A stretch of 64,000 nucleotides of DNA. It comes from Cellulomonas flavigena DSM 20109. Lineage in GTDB: Bacteria > Actinomycetota > Actinomycetes > Actinomycetales > Cellulomonadaceae. Position numbers and translations under genes: made by a program. Within the stretch, counting starts at the first letter, position 1, and each line of letters starts with the position of its first letter. The notes beneath the pieces are model-generated. The model did no database searches and was not told the origin of the DNA. It saw only the letters and a program-made list of their open reading frames with translations. The stretch lies in assembly GCF_000092865.1 (NCBI RefSeq), contig NC_014151.1, forward strand, positions 4,059,180-4,123,179, in the 5' to 3' direction. Below, one piece after another: positions 1-7,913 of the stretch.

Positions 1-57
1 GCCTCCGGCGAGGAACGCCGCCAGGATGCTCCCGGTGGTCAGCAGCTCGGAACCCAT
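1..57 (-). CDS. CcdA-like cytochrome c biogenesis membrane protein, N-terminal fragment
   Basis: Only the first 19 codons lie in the window (ATG at 57). The peptide begins MGSELLTTGSILAAFLAGG, which resembles the start of the first membrane helix of CcdA/DsbD-type thiol-electron transporters. The gene starts one base after the stop of the thioredoxin-fold gene at 59-352, so the two are probably translated together. A CcdA partner would suit that CxxC protein: CcdA passes electrons across the membrane to thioredoxin-like proteins. The family call rests on 19 residues and the neighbour, so it is tentative. Confidence 0.45.
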   Translation of the reverse strand, partial: MGSELLTTGSILAAFLAGG

Positions 58-58
58 C

Positions 59-352
59 TCACACCGCCCCAGTAGTCGTCGCACCGGTGCGGGCCTGCAA
101 CGCCCGGGCGAGCTTCTTGCGCGGCAGCCGGCCGGAGCTGAAGAACGCGCCGTCCAGCAGGACGAGCGGGCTCATCGCCGGGCGGTGCAGCGCCACGAGC
201 GTCCTTCCCTCCGCCGAGTCGATGTCCACGGGGCGCACCTCGATGCGGTGCTCGACGGCGAGCTCGCCAAGGGCCTCCTCAGCGTCGAGGCAGAAGTGGC
301 AGGCAGGGGCGTGCACGACGGTGACGACTGGCGGGACGATCTCGGGACGCAC
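59..352 (-). CDS. Glutaredoxin/thioredoxin-fold protein with CHFC motif
   Basis: A 97-residue protein beginning with a beta strand (VVTVVHAPACHFC) followed by a helix, the start of a thioredoxin fold. The redox pair is C18-x-x-C21. A 'MSPLVLLDG' segment at about residues 59-67 corresponds to the cis-proline loop of glutaredoxins. There is no signal peptide, so it is cytoplasmic. GTG start at 352 with GGAG six bases upstream. It runs into the CcdA-like gene with one base between them. It probably reduces a disulfide or passes electrons to the membrane partner; the true substrate cannot be read from sequence. The 11-bp repeat pair at 427-448 lies in its upstream region. Confidence 0.75.
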   Translation of the reverse strand: MRPEIVPPVVTVVHAPACHFCLDAEEALGELAVEHRIEVRPVDIDSAEGRTLVALHRPAMSPLVLLDGAFFSSGRLPRKKLARALQARTGATTTGAV

Positions 353-426
353 GGTGATCTCCTGACGTGTCCTGAACTGGCACCCTGAGCCTCGCTGTGC
401 ATTCCTGCAGGGTCGGTCGCTTTTCC

Positions 427-448
427 GTCAACGTTCCATGAATGTCCT
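427..448. promoter_or_regulatory. 11-bp phased repeat pair (GTCAAC / ATGAAT) in divergent spacer
   Basis: GTCAAC at 427 and ATGAAT at 438 begin exactly 11 bases apart, in the spacer between the thioredoxin-fold gene (minus) and the response regulator (plus). Direct half-sites spaced by 11 bp are the usual arrangement for OmpR/PhoB-type response regulators. Similar pairs or triplets occur at 1589, 3154, 3401, 5372 and 10014. A CACAAT hexamer about 20 bases further on could be a -10 box for the response regulator gene. Binding is inferred. Confidence 0.4.
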
Positions 449-481
449 GGCGGTGTGCTGTGACGACACCACAATGGGTGC

Positions 482-1213
482 GTGAGCACCCTGTCGAGGC
501 CCAGCGCCTCCACGCGACGTGCCGTCGTCGTCGACGATGAGCAAGCCCTCGCACTCCTCGTCGCCGGGTACCTCGAGCGAGACGGGTTCGAGGTGCAGTT
601 GTGCTTCGACGGTGCACAGGCGGTGGAGCTGATCCGCCAGGTGGATCCGGACGTCGTCGTGCTGGACCTGGGGCTCCCCGGGCTCGACGGCATCGAGGTT
701 TGCCGCGGGCTGCGCACGTTCTCCGACTGCTACGTGCTCATGCTGACCGCCAGGGCCGAGGGGGTCGACACGCTCATCGGCCTCTCCGTGGGGGCAGATG
801 ACTACATGACCAAGCCGCTCAGCCCGCGTGAGCTCATGGCCCGGATCGAGGTGCTGCTCCGGCGGCCACGGCGAGCCGAGGTCACCACCCGACCCTCGGC
901 CCCAGAGACGGTCATCAGCATCGGCGAGCTGACCCTCGATCCGGTCGGACGAGAGGTCACGGTCGACGGTCAGCTGGCCCCGCTCACCCGGACCGAGTTC
1001 GACGTGCTGTCCGCGCTGGCATCCCGCCCCGAGATGGTCTTCACCCGTCGGGCACTGATCGACATCGTGTGGGGTCCTGCATGGGTCGGCGACGAGCACC
1101 TCGTGGACGTGCACGTCCTGCACGTCCGCCAGAAGCTCGGTGACAACGCTGAGCGGCAACGCTTCGTCCGCACCGTGCGCGGCGTCGGGTATCGCCTGGG
1201 TGCGGGCGAGTGA
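482..1213 (+). CDS. OmpR/PhoB-family response regulator (orphan)
   Basis: 243 residues. The receiver domain (about 12-128) has the acidic pair D18/D19, phospho-acceptor D62, T89 and K111. The winged-helix DNA-binding domain (about 145-240) contains LTRTEFDVL and ends VRTVRGVGYRL, the usual OmpR-family signature. GTG start at 482; the ATG seven bases earlier is out of frame and stops at once. No histidine kinase is encoded next to it within the window, so its partner is elsewhere or has been lost. It sits at the head of the redox island and is the obvious candidate to bind the 11-bp repeats there. The family is certain; the target genes are inferred. Confidence 0.9.
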   Translation: MSTLSRPSASTRRAVVVDDEQALALLVAGYLERDGFEVQLCFDGAQAVELIRQVDPDVVVLDLGLPGLDGIEVCRGLRTFSDCYVLMLTARAEGVDTLIGLSVGADDYMTKPLSPRELMARIEVLLRRPRRAEVTTRPSAPETVISIGELTLDPVGREVTVDGQLAPLTRTEFDVLSALASRPEMVFTRRALIDIVWGPAWVGDEHLVDVHVLHVRQKLGDNAERQRFVRTVRGVGYRLGAGE

Positions 1214-1281
1214 ACGCCACGGGCGCTTCTCCTGCCCTCCTGCCTATGACGTGATCTCGTCGGTGCCGAGGCCCGCGCGTC

Positions 1282-1568
1282 CTAGGGCGCCCGCGACCCG
1301 CGGGAACCCTCACCGAGGTTGCTGATCAGACGTCTATCGGTGTCCGCGTCGAGGTCGCCGGCGAGGAACCGTGCGTCGAGGCGGCCCTGTCGTCCTGAGC
1401 GACTCCGGGAAAGAGTCGAGTCACCGCCCACACGGACACGCCGAGAACGGCGACAACGCACGCGATCATGACCCAACCTGCGACTCCGCCGCTGGCGTAT
1501 CACGCGCCCATGTCTGCTCCCAAGCCCGGGCACCAGGTGGTGCCGTGACCAGCATGGCCGCGCAGCAT
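1282..1568 (-). pseudogene. Frameshifted SHOCT-domain membrane protein
   Basis: Two reading frames carry the two halves of a familiar small actinobacterial protein. One frame has a membrane helix (MIACVVAVLGVSVWAVTRLF, around 1470-1410) followed by an acidic linker. Another frame then has LDARFLAGDLDADTDRRL (near 1340), a typical C-terminal SHOCT motif, and stops at 1282. No single frame joins them, and the N-terminal stretch (GHAGHGTTW from about 1562) is in yet another frame with a stop in between. At least one frameshift has broken the gene, unless the assembly is wrong here. Intact relatives are about 80 residues long. The family's function is unknown. Confidence 0.55.
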
Positions 1569-1588
1569 CAACTCCCGATCGACTCGGC

Positions 1589-1610
1589 ATGAAGCCTCGA
1601 TGAAGCGCAC
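1589..1610. promoter_or_regulatory. 11-bp direct repeat of ATGAAG
   Basis: ATGAAG occurs at 1589 and again at 1600, an exact 11-bp step, in the spacer upstream of the broken SHOCT gene (minus strand) and downstream of lgt. It is the cleanest repeat pair in the island and matches the half-sites near 3401, 5377 and 10030. Proposed response-regulator operator; this is inference from spacing and recurrence. Confidence 0.4.
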
Positions 1611-1704
1611 AGACAAGGCAGAAAGCCGGCCGGTCGCCAGGGGAGATGGCGACCGGCCGACGGCTGGTGGGGTCGAGCAGGCACGTCAGGGCCCGTACCG
1701 GGCG

Positions 1705-2490
1705 TCACGGCTCCCGTGGGACAAGACCCGCTCCGACAGGATCCGGCGTGGGCGTGATCGGCGCCAGGGTGGTTCGGGAGCGGACGACCAGGACGATCCC
1801 GACCGCGACACTCAGCAAGGACCACAGCTGAGGTTGCGTGAGACCGGCGACGACGGCGTCGTTGGTGCGCAGCTCCTCCACGAGCAGACGGGCCACACCG
1901 GACAGCGCCAGGTAGGCACCGAAGACCGTCTGTCCTGTCGCGTGTCTACCCAGTGCCCACAGTCCCCACGCGATGAGCACGGCAGCGATCGCCTCGTAGG
2001 CCGGTGTGGGGTGGACGGGGACGTCAGTGGGTACCGCCCCGTCCGGGAACGTCATCGCCCACGGCAGGCTCGAGGGCTCCCCGTACGTGCCGTCACCCGA
2101 GAGCAGGCACCCGAGGCGCCCCACGCCGTACGCGAGCGTCAAGGGAACTGCCGTCGCGCCGGCGACGACTTCGAGCGGGAGACGGTGGCGCCGGATCACG
2201 ACGAGCGCCGCTGCGACACCTCCGAGCAACCCGCCGTACCACGTGAACCCCATCCCACCGAAGTCGTGCAGGCTCACCGTCGGAAGCTGCTCGAACAGGT
2301 AGTACACCTTCGCGCCGATGAACCCCCAGAACGTGGCGGACATCACGAGATCGTAAGCCGATTCGCGTTTCAGGCCCCGAGCTGTGAATGCACGTCCAAG
2401 CAGGTACGCGGCGAGCAGCGCAGCCAGCACCTTGCTCACGCCATAGGTCTGGACTTCCACGCCGAGCACGGTGAAGAGGACGGGCTGCAT
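1705..2490 (-). CDS. Prolipoprotein diacylglyceryl transferase family protein (divergent Lgt)
   Basis: A 261-residue multi-spanning membrane protein with at least six hydrophobic segments. Lgt-like signatures are GGLLGG at about 89-94 and GRLGCLLSGDGTYG near residues 127-140, at the place of the Lgt GR-x-GNF-x-N-x-E signature. The loop is changed (Cys-Leu-Leu-Ser-Gly-Asp instead of Gly-Asn-Phe-Ile-Asn-Gly), so it is a divergent member. True Lgt attaches diacylglycerol to the cysteine of prolipoproteins; a housekeeping lgt is presumably elsewhere, and this copy may serve a specialised role in the redox island. ATG at 2490 with GAGGAG upstream. Confidence 0.7.
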   Translation of the reverse strand: MQPVLFTVLGVEVQTYGVSKVLAALLAAYLLGRAFTARGLKRESAYDLVMSATFWGFIGAKVYYLFEQLPTVSLHDFGGMGFTWYGGLLGGVAAALVVIRRHRLPLEVVAGATAVPLTLAYGVGRLGCLLSGDGTYGEPSSLPWAMTFPDGAVPTDVPVHPTPAYEAIAAVLIAWGLWALGRHATGQTVFGAYLALSGVARLLVEELRTNDAVVAGLTQPQLWSLLSVAVGIVLVVRSRTTLAPITPTPDPVGAGLVPREP

Positions 2491-2574
2491 TGCGAGACTG
2501 CTCCTCGAGTGATCCGGAAGGAGAGTGCACTCCTCCGCCCGTGTCCGGGCAGGTACACAGCATCTCGTCCGGCC

Positions 2575-2613
2575 GTCAAGGTCTCCCGGATCTTCCCGGA
2601 AGGTTCGATCAAG
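2575..2613. promoter_or_regulatory. Possible degenerate phased repeats upstream of the Lgt-like gene
   Basis: GTCAAG at 2575 and ATCAAG at 2608 are 33 bases (three 11-bp steps) apart in the spacer upstream of the Lgt-like gene. The hexamers at the intermediate phases do not match well. This is a weak member of the set; it is listed because the outer half-sites keep the phase. Confidence 0.2.
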
Positions 2614-2705
2614 AGACGACCAGGGCGGCAGGTGTCGTGTTTCAGCGCCGAACAGTCAGCGTGCACGAGGCACCTGGGACAGCGCGGATTCCGCAGGAGT
2701 CCTGC

Positions 2706-3119
2706 TCAGCCCAGCGCCGTTTCGTGGTGGTTCGCGTGCTCCGTCGGGGAGACGTCCGGCGCCGGCGTGTCAGTTCCGGACAGGCGAGGACCGATGACGA
2801 AGGTCGACAGCGCGAACATCCCGGTGAACACGAGCAGCGCGACCGCTGGCGCCCACCAACTCGAGAAGTGCCTGCGCAACCGGATCAGGAAGGGAACTGA
2901 CAACGCCAGGCCGAGTGCTCCGAACAGGATCGTCCCACCCGCTCCCGCAACCAGTGCCGTGCCCACCAGCGGCCCCACGTGGTGCAGGACGTGCGGCGCC
3001 GCACCAAAGACCGCGCCGAGGGCGCCGTTCAGAGCCGTCCACAGGGTGCGTGCGCCGGACCGGCGCCCCGTTGCGACGGGTTCGGGTGCGATGACCAGCT
3101 CTTTCGTGGCGGAATCCAT
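2706..3119 (-). CDS. Small integral membrane protein, unknown function
   Basis: About 137 residues from the ATG at 3119. A soluble N-terminus is followed by three or four hydrophobic segments: around GALGAVFGA, a glycine-rich GTALVAGAGGTILFGALG segment, and a helix pair around a WW motif ending in TFVIGPRLSG. A His-rich tail (EHANHHE) closes the protein, and a His pair (VLHHVG) lies in the first loop, so a metal or heme role is possible but not shown. I do not recognise a named family. It is a monocistronic minus-strand gene between the Lgt-like gene and the Etf genes. Confidence 0.65.
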   Translation of the reverse strand: MDSATKELVIAPEPVATGRRSGARTLWTALNGALGAVFGAAPHVLHHVGPLVGTALVAGAGGTILFGALGLALSVPFLIRLRRHFSSWWAPAVALLVFTGMFALSTFVIGPRLSGTDTPAPDVSPTEHANHHETALG

Positions 3120-3153
3120 GCGCCCAGGATCCGCGGGGCGAGCAGCAATCCCC

Positions 3154-3186
3154 ATGGAGGAACGGTCAACGCTCGATGAAGTTCCC
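3154..3186. promoter_or_regulatory. Phased hexamers ATGGAG / GTCAAC / ATGAAG
   Basis: Hexamers at 3154, 3165 and 3176 step by exactly 11 bp, upstream of the small membrane protein at 3119 (minus). The right part overlaps the end of a decayed coding stretch (see 3166-3389), so the match could be partly accidental. Still, GTCAAC-N5-ATGAAG is the same combination as at 427 and, inverted, at 5377-5393. Confidence 0.3.
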
Positions 3187-3389
3187 GGTCGGGTCCACTA
3201 GAAGCACGTGCGGTACGTGCCGCCGGGACCATCGGGACCATCGCGCCTCAGAGCGACGATCCCACGCGTGGCATCCGCGTCGAGTGCGGGCATCACACCG
3301 GTGGACGCAACGGTGAGCCTCACCGTCGGAGCATGGCTGTGCCCGTGAGCCTGCGCATAGGACCTTCGGCGCAGCGTGCGACGCGTCAA
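3166..3389 (-). pseudogene. Decayed coding remnant, possibly VOC/glyoxalase-like C-terminus
   Basis: In the 425-base spacer before etfB, the minus strand reads HVLLVDPTGNFIER and then stops (stop at 3166-3168). 'DP-x-GN-x-IE' is a common closing motif of VOC-superfamily (glyoxalase fold) proteins, though redoxin-type proteins end in similar ways. The preceding stretch (VRLTVASTGVMPALDADATRG) lies in a different frame and has no convincing start. I read it as the frameshifted tail of a lost gene. Very tentative. Confidence 0.22.
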
Positions 3390-3400
3390 GGAATGCCCTG

Positions 3401-3433
3401 ATGAAGGTTTCCTGAAGTTGCCGTCAAGAATGA
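3401..3433 (+). promoter_or_regulatory. Triple 11-bp repeats upstream of etfB
   Basis: ATGAAG at 3401, CTGAAG at 3412 and GTCAAG at 3423 follow each other at exact 11-bp steps, about 110 bases before the etfB start. An extra GTCAAG lies at 3385. A TTACTT hexamer at 3465-3470 could be the -10 box. This is the strongest operator candidate for the orphan response regulator because three half-sites are present. Confidence 0.45.
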
Positions 3434-3544
3434 GCCCACAGGCCTCTGACGGTCCGGGGTGGGCTTACTTTCATCTCGCTCGAGCATGCGCCCGAGAAGC
3501 GAGCTCTACTCGCCTGGCGCGGCTCCCTCCGACATGAGGAGTCG

Positions 3545-4336
3545 ATGATGAGGATCGTGGTGTGCGTCAAGCACGTACCTGACGTCCAGGCAGACCGGCA
3601 GTTCGGTGCGGACGGCCACGTCGACCGGACGCAGGACGACGGCACGCTCAACGAGCTCGACGAGTACGCCCTCGAGGCGGCGCTGGTGGTCGCCGAGGAG
3701 GTTGGCGGACAGGTCGTCGTCCTGACGATGGGCCCGCCCGCGGCGGAGGGCGCGGTACGGCGGGGGCTGCAGATCGGCGCCACCCAGGGTGTGCACGTGG
3801 TCGACGACGCGCTTGCCGGCTCCGACGCGTTCGCGACCGCGCACGTGCTGGCCGCAGCGATCCGCAAGATCGGTCAGGACGCTCCGGTAGACCTGGTCGT
3901 CACCGGGATGGCGTCCCTCGACAGCCTGACGTCCGTTGTGCCGACTCTGCTGGCCGCCGAGCTCCACATCGCCGAGCTCACGCTGGCTGCCAAGGTCACG
4001 GTCGCACACGGCCTGGTGCGCATCGAACGGGAGCTGGACGATGCGCGTGAGGTGCTCGAGGCACCGCTGCCCGCCGTCGTCAGCGTCACCGATCGCGCGA
4101 ACGAACCGCGTTACCCGAGCTTCAAGGGCATCGCAGCAGCTCGAAGGACGCCAGTGACCCACTGGACGATCGCAGATCTGGCCATCGAGCCCAGTCGGGT
4201 CGGTTCGGCTGCGGCCAGGACCCGCGTGGTCGACGCGGTCGCACGCCCGAAGCGGGAGAACCGGGTACTCATCACGGACTCCGGGGACGCCGGGATACGC
4301 CTGGCCGCCTACCTCGTCGACAACAACCTCGCCTGA
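3545..4336 (+). CDS. etfB: Electron transfer flavoprotein, beta subunit
   Basis: 263 residues, the normal length for EtfB/FixA. It opens MRIVVCVKHVPDV, has NELDEYALEAAL near residue 37 and a TMGPPAAEGAVRRGLQIGA stretch around 61-80 typical of the family's nucleotide-binding fold, and then VTGMASLDS. EtfB binds AMP, and with EtfA forms a soluble FAD heterodimer that carries electrons between dehydrogenases and a membrane acceptor. The start is the first of two ATGs, after GAGG. etfA follows 12 bases later. No EtfQO or acyl-CoA dehydrogenase gene is nearby, so the electron donor and acceptor are not visible. Confidence 0.92.
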   Translation: MMRIVVCVKHVPDVQADRQFGADGHVDRTQDDGTLNELDEYALEAALVVAEEVGGQVVVLTMGPPAAEGAVRRGLQIGATQGVHVVDDALAGSDAFATAHVLAAAIRKIGQDAPVDLVVTGMASLDSLTSVVPTLLAAELHIAELTLAAKVTVAHGLVRIERELDDAREVLEAPLPAVVSVTDRANEPRYPSFKGIAAARRTPVTHWTIADLAIEPSRVGSAAARTRVVDAVARPKRENRVLITDSGDAGIRLAAYLVDNNLA

Positions 4337-4348
4337 AGGAGCACCGGT

Positions 4349-5341
4349 ATGGCACTGAACGATCGGACCCACGCAGGTCCTGTCCTGGTCCTCGTCGACC
4401 ACCGGGACGGGGTCGTCGCCGGCCCCACCCTCGAGCTTCTCACCGTCGCGCGATCCCTCGGGCGTGTGCACGCCCTGTGGCGCGGCGCTGCTCCAGACGG
4501 GCGCGCGATCCGCTCGCTCGGGGAGTACGGCGCCGAGGTCGTCCACCACATCGCGGCCGTGGACCCCGACGCGGAACTGTCGGCGGTCCTCGCCCACGAC
4601 CTGGTGGACGTCGCGGAGAGCGGCGCGGTGAGCACGGTCCTGCTGTCCTCGACGGCCCAGCACAAGGAGGCCGCGGCGCGAGCGGCATTCGTCCTGGGAA
4701 GCGGCCTCGTCGTCGATGCGGTCGGCGTGCGACACGAACAGGACGCAAGGGTCGAGGCCACGGTGCACGCGTTTGCTGCGACGTGGGCCGTGCGTATCGA
4801 CGTGGGTCACCCACGAGCCGTGATCACGCTCCGGCCCGGTGCCGTCGCCCCCGACGCCGTCCAGGAGGCTCTCTTCCCCGAGGTTCGCCCGCGCCGGCCC
4901 GAGAACTCCGTCGACCTGCGCGGGGTGCGCGTCCTCGAACGCATCGCGCACCCCTCCTCGTACGGTCCCGACCTGGCGAGCGCGCGCGTTGTCGTGGCTG
5001 GAGGACGCGGGACCGATGGTGACTTCAGCGCGCTGCGTGAGCTCGCCGTGGCTCTCGGCGGTGCGGTCGGCTCGACGCGTGTCGCAACGGACGAGGGGTG
5101 GATCGGGACCGAGACGCAGATCGGCCAGACCGGGGTGGCGGTAGCACCCGCCCTCTACATCGGGGCCGGAATCTCCGGAGCGGTCCACCACCGCAGCGGC
5201 ATGCAGTCGGCTGGCACCATCGTCGCGATCAACACCGATCCGGAGGCACCGATCTTCGAGCTCGCCGACTTCGGGGTAGTGGGGGATCTCTTCACGGTGC
5301 TGCCCCAGCTCACCGCCGAGCTGCGACGGCTGCGGACGTGA
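4349..5341 (+). CDS. etfA: Electron transfer flavoprotein, alpha subunit
   Basis: 330 residues. The N-terminal half has the EtfA Rossmann-like fold. The C-terminal FAD-binding domain is unmistakable: VVAGGRGTDGD at about 212-222, then GWIGTETQIGQTGVAVAP, YIGAGISGAVHH and TIVAINTDPEAPIFELADFGVVGD. It pairs with EtfB just upstream (12-base gap, likely one transcript). Together they would act as a one- or two-electron carrier. The neighbouring polyferredoxin and FprA reductase suggest a link to ferredoxin/NADPH electron flow, which is inference. Confidence 0.93.
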   Translation: MALNDRTHAGPVLVLVDHRDGVVAGPTLELLTVARSLGRVHALWRGAAPDGRAIRSLGEYGAEVVHHIAAVDPDAELSAVLAHDLVDVAESGAVSTVLLSSTAQHKEAAARAAFVLGSGLVVDAVGVRHEQDARVEATVHAFAATWAVRIDVGHPRAVITLRPGAVAPDAVQEALFPEVRPRRPENSVDLRGVRVLERIAHPSSYGPDLASARVVVAGGRGTDGDFSALRELAVALGGAVGSTRVATDEGWIGTETQIGQTGVAVAPALYIGAGISGAVHHRSGMQSAGTIVAINTDPEAPIFELADFGVVGDLFTVLPQLTAELRRLRT

Positions 5342-5371
5342 TCGGTGGCGGCGCCACCCGTCATCGGTCCC

Positions 5372-5404
5372 GCGCTCTTCATCGGACCTTGACGCGAAGT
5401 TGAT
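5372..5404 (-). promoter_or_regulatory. Triple 11-bp repeats (ATCAAC / GTCAAG / ATGAAG on the minus strand)
   Basis: Read on the minus strand, ATCAAC (5404-5399), GTCAAG (5393-5388) and ATGAAG (5382-5377) are at exact 11-bp steps. The site lies between the end of etfA and the DUF3105 gene, about 175 bases before its start. The orientation is opposite to that gene, so either orientation does not matter or the site is fortuitous. Proposed response-regulator operator. Confidence 0.35.
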
Positions 5405-5577
5405 CGTTCTTCGAGATGCGCCGGGCAGTCTCGGATCGCGTACTGATTCCCACGCGCGCACGCCACGGCAGCCTCGTCTCCGGCAGCGGGACGTTCGTGG
5501 GCGTGAGCGCTGATCCGCGTGCTGCCCCCCGACGGCGCCGCGCCCGTGGACGTCGTCGTCGGACGAAGGAGGAAGCA

Positions 5578-6252
5578 GTGAGCGCAGCAAGCAAGCGCAC
5601 GAGCACGCGCGAGGACCGGGCGGCTCGTCTCGCCCTCATCCAGGCCGAGCAACGTGCCGCGGAGCGACGTCGGACGCGTCGCTGGGTCGTCGTCAGCTCC
5701 ATCGTGGTCCTGGCTGTCGCGGCGCCGACGACGTTCGTCATCGCCGGTGAGGCACGTCGTGATGCCGAGGTCGCGGACGTGGCCGCCCGCCCCATCGCGG
5801 GCGAGCAGCAGGTAGACGTGGCGGAATCGGGACACGTGCCCGGCGAGGTCGACTACCAGAGCGAGACGCCGGCGGACGATGACCGCGGCGTCCTCCCGCC
5901 GATCGGCGGCGACCACGACCAGATCCCGCAGAACTGCGGGTACTACACCGAGCCGGTGCGCGACGAGAACGCGGTGCACTCCCTCGAGCACGGAGCCGTA
6001 TGGGTCACCTACCGCGACGACGTCAGCGCCACCGACAGGGATCGCCTGCGGGACCTGGCGGAGAAGAACCCGTACCTTCTCGTCACGCCGTACACCGATC
6101 TCGCGGCTCCGGTCGTTGCCACCGCCTGGGGGGTGCAGCTCGAGGTCGACTCCGCGCTGGACGACCGGCTCGAGCCGTTCCTGGTGCGCTACCTGGAGAG
6201 CGAGGATGCGCCGGAGCCTGGAGCGCCTTGCTCGGGGGGCGTCGGCGTCTGA
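5578..6252 (+). CDS. DUF3105 membrane-anchored protein
   Basis: 224 residues from the GTG at 5578, chosen because AAGGAGG lies six bases before it; an open frame extends further upstream but looks non-coding. A charged cytoplasmic N-terminus (about 1-34) is followed by one membrane helix (WVVVSSIVVLAVAAPTTFV) and an extracellular domain. That domain carries DUF3105 hallmarks: PPIGGDHD, then NCGYYTEPV, and HSLEHGAVWVTY. The conserved histidines of GGDH and HSLEHG suggest metal binding, and the two Cys (NCG, PCSGG) might pair. The family's function is not established. A terminator-like hairpin follows directly. Confidence 0.85.
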   Translation: MSAASKRTSTREDRAARLALIQAEQRAAERRRTRRWVVVSSIVVLAVAAPTTFVIAGEARRDAEVADVAARPIAGEQQVDVAESGHVPGEVDYQSETPADDDRGVLPPIGGDHDQIPQNCGYYTEPVRDENAVHSLEHGAVWVTYRDDVSATDRDRLRDLAEKNPYLLVTPYTDLAAPVVATAWGVQLEVDSALDDRLEPFLVRYLESEDAPEPGAPCSGGVGV

Positions 6253-6272
6253 CCGACCTGCACGGTGGGAGT

Positions 6273-6298
6273 CGCGCGTGCCACCGTCGGCACGCGCG
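6273..6298 (+). terminator. Hairpin terminator after the DUF3105 gene
   Basis: CGCGCGTGCC at 6273-6282 pairs perfectly with GGCACGCGCG at 6289-6298 across a six-base loop. It stands 20 bases after the DUF3105 stop codon. It has no U-run, as is common in high-GC actinobacteria. It may also serve the convergent fprA transcript. Confidence 0.65.
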
Positions 6299-6461
6299 GC
6301 TCTGGCCGCCGCGGTCCTGAGAAGGGCTCGGGACGAACTCCTGGTCCTGGTCCTCCTGCCCAGCTGATCACCCGAGCGCTGGAGGCGCACTGCGTCTCGC
6401 TCGGGATGCTCGGAGCGGTGTCGGCCCGAGCCCGTGCGCTTCCCTCATACCGAGCAAACGC

Positions 6462-7856
6462 TCACGCCTGCCCTCGGCTCGCGGCGATCATCTCCTCCCG
6501 GGAGACGACCTTGATGCGCTCCCGGCCCTGAGTCGCCCCGAGCGACTGCTCGTAGGCGTCGAGGAGCCGCCAGCCGGACCACTCCACGTAGCCGATGCCG
6601 CGCGCGACGAGCAGCTCCGTGACGGCCCGCGGCTCGGGCTGTGCGGCTCGCTGCAAGCGGTCGACGTCCGAGACGAGGTGCTTGATCGTCTCGGACGCGT
6701 CCGACTTGGTGTGGCCGATGAGCCCGACAGGTCCACGTTTGATCCACCCGGTGGCGTAGACGCCGGGGACGAGCTCGCCGTCGCCGTCGACCACGCGGCC
6801 CTCGCGGTTGGGGATGACACCCGCGACATCATCGAACGGGATGTCGATGAGCGGGGACCCGAAGTATCCGATCGCGCGGTACACGCCCTGGACGGGCCAG
6901 TCGTGCATCTGCCCGGTACCGGTGACGTTGCCGTCGCCTGTGAGCGCGGTGCGCTCGGTGCGCAGCCCCACGGCCTTGCCGTCCTGACCGAGCACCTCGA
7001 CGGGCTTGTGCAAGAAGTGCAGGTGGAGCCGGCGGCTCGCGGTCAGCTCGTCGGGGTCCTTGAGCGTCCAGTCCGTGAGGGTCTTGACGACCTGCTTCGT
7101 CTGGTTCGACGAGTGGATCGCCGCATAGGAAGCGTCATCGAACTCGAAGTCCTCGGGGTAGACGATGACGTCGACGTCCGGGACGTGGCCGAGCTCGCGC
7201 AGCTCGAGCGGGGAGAACTTGACCTGCGCGGGGCCGCGCCGGGCGAAGACGTGCACGTCAGTGACGGGTGATGCCTTGAGCTGGTCGTAGACGTTCGCTG
7301 GGATCTCAGTCGGCAGCAGGTCGTCCGCGTGCTTGGCCAGGATGCGCGCGACGTCGAGCGCCACATTCCCGGCACCGAGCACCGCGACGTGCTGGGCTTC
7401 GAGCGGCCACGTGCGCGGCACGTCGGGGTGCCCGTCGTACCAGGACACGAAGTCGGCGGCACCGTAGGACCCGTCGAGGTCGATGCCCGGGATCGGCAGC
7501 GCGGCGTCACGGATCGAGCCGGTCGAGAAGATCACGGCGTCGTAGAACGTCCGCAGGTCCTCGAGCTTGAGGTCGGTGCCGTAGTCGACGTTCGCGAGCA
7601 GGCGGATGTCGCCGCGCTCGAGGATCTTGTGCAGCGCGACGATGATCTGCTTGATGCGCGGGTGGTCGGGCGCCACGCCATATCGCACGAGACCGAACGG
7701 CGCGGGCAGTCGCTCGAACAGGTCGATGGACACCTCGATACCGGCCTTCGACAGGATGTCGGCTGCGTAGATGCCGGCCGGTCCGGCTCCGACGATGGCG
7801 ACGCGGAGTGCTGTCGTCGGGTGTGGTCGTGCGGTCTGCTCGGGTGTGGCGGGCAT
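6462..7856 (-). CDS. fprA: FprA-type ferredoxin/flavodoxin-NADP+ reductase
   Basis: 464 residues, adrenodoxin-reductase type. The FAD-binding motif VAIVGAGPAGIYAAD is at about residues 19-33, followed by PAPFGLVRYGVAPDHPRIK. The NADP-binding motif is VAVLGAGNVALDVARIL, and the C-terminal FAD contact is ATGWIKRGPVGLIGHTKSDA. The enzyme exchanges electrons between NADPH and ferredoxin. It is the last gene of a minus-strand operon, 57 bases after the polyferredoxin gene. That arrangement suggests that it feeds electrons to, or drains them from, the membrane iron-sulfur protein. The family assignment is firm and the coupling is inferred. Confidence 0.93.
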   Translation of the reverse strand: MPATPEQTARPHPTTALRVAIVGAGPAGIYAADILSKAGIEVSIDLFERLPAPFGLVRYGVAPDHPRIKQIIVALHKILERGDIRLLANVDYGTDLKLEDLRTFYDAVIFSTGSIRDAALPIPGIDLDGSYGAADFVSWYDGHPDVPRTWPLEAQHVAVLGAGNVALDVARILAKHADDLLPTEIPANVYDQLKASPVTDVHVFARRGPAQVKFSPLELRELGHVPDVDVIVYPEDFEFDDASYAAIHSSNQTKQVVKTLTDWTLKDPDELTASRRLHLHFLHKPVEVLGQDGKAVGLRTERTALTGDGNVTGTGQMHDWPVQGVYRAIGYFGSPLIDIPFDDVAGVIPNREGRVVDGDGELVPGVYATGWIKRGPVGLIGHTKSDASETIKHLVSDVDRLQRAAQPEPRAVTELLVARGIGYVEWSGWRLLDAYEQSLGATQGRERIKVVSREEMIAASRGQA

Positions 7857-7913
7857 GGGTCTGTCTCCAGGGGAACGTGGTGAAGTGGCGGATCGGGTAG
7901 CGGTACCGACCGC

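Noticed and set aside
1600..3201. 533-residue plus-strand reading frame
   Set aside because: It lies opposite the Lgt-like and small membrane protein genes and encodes an Arg/Gly/Pro-rich string without a domain; a shadow frame.
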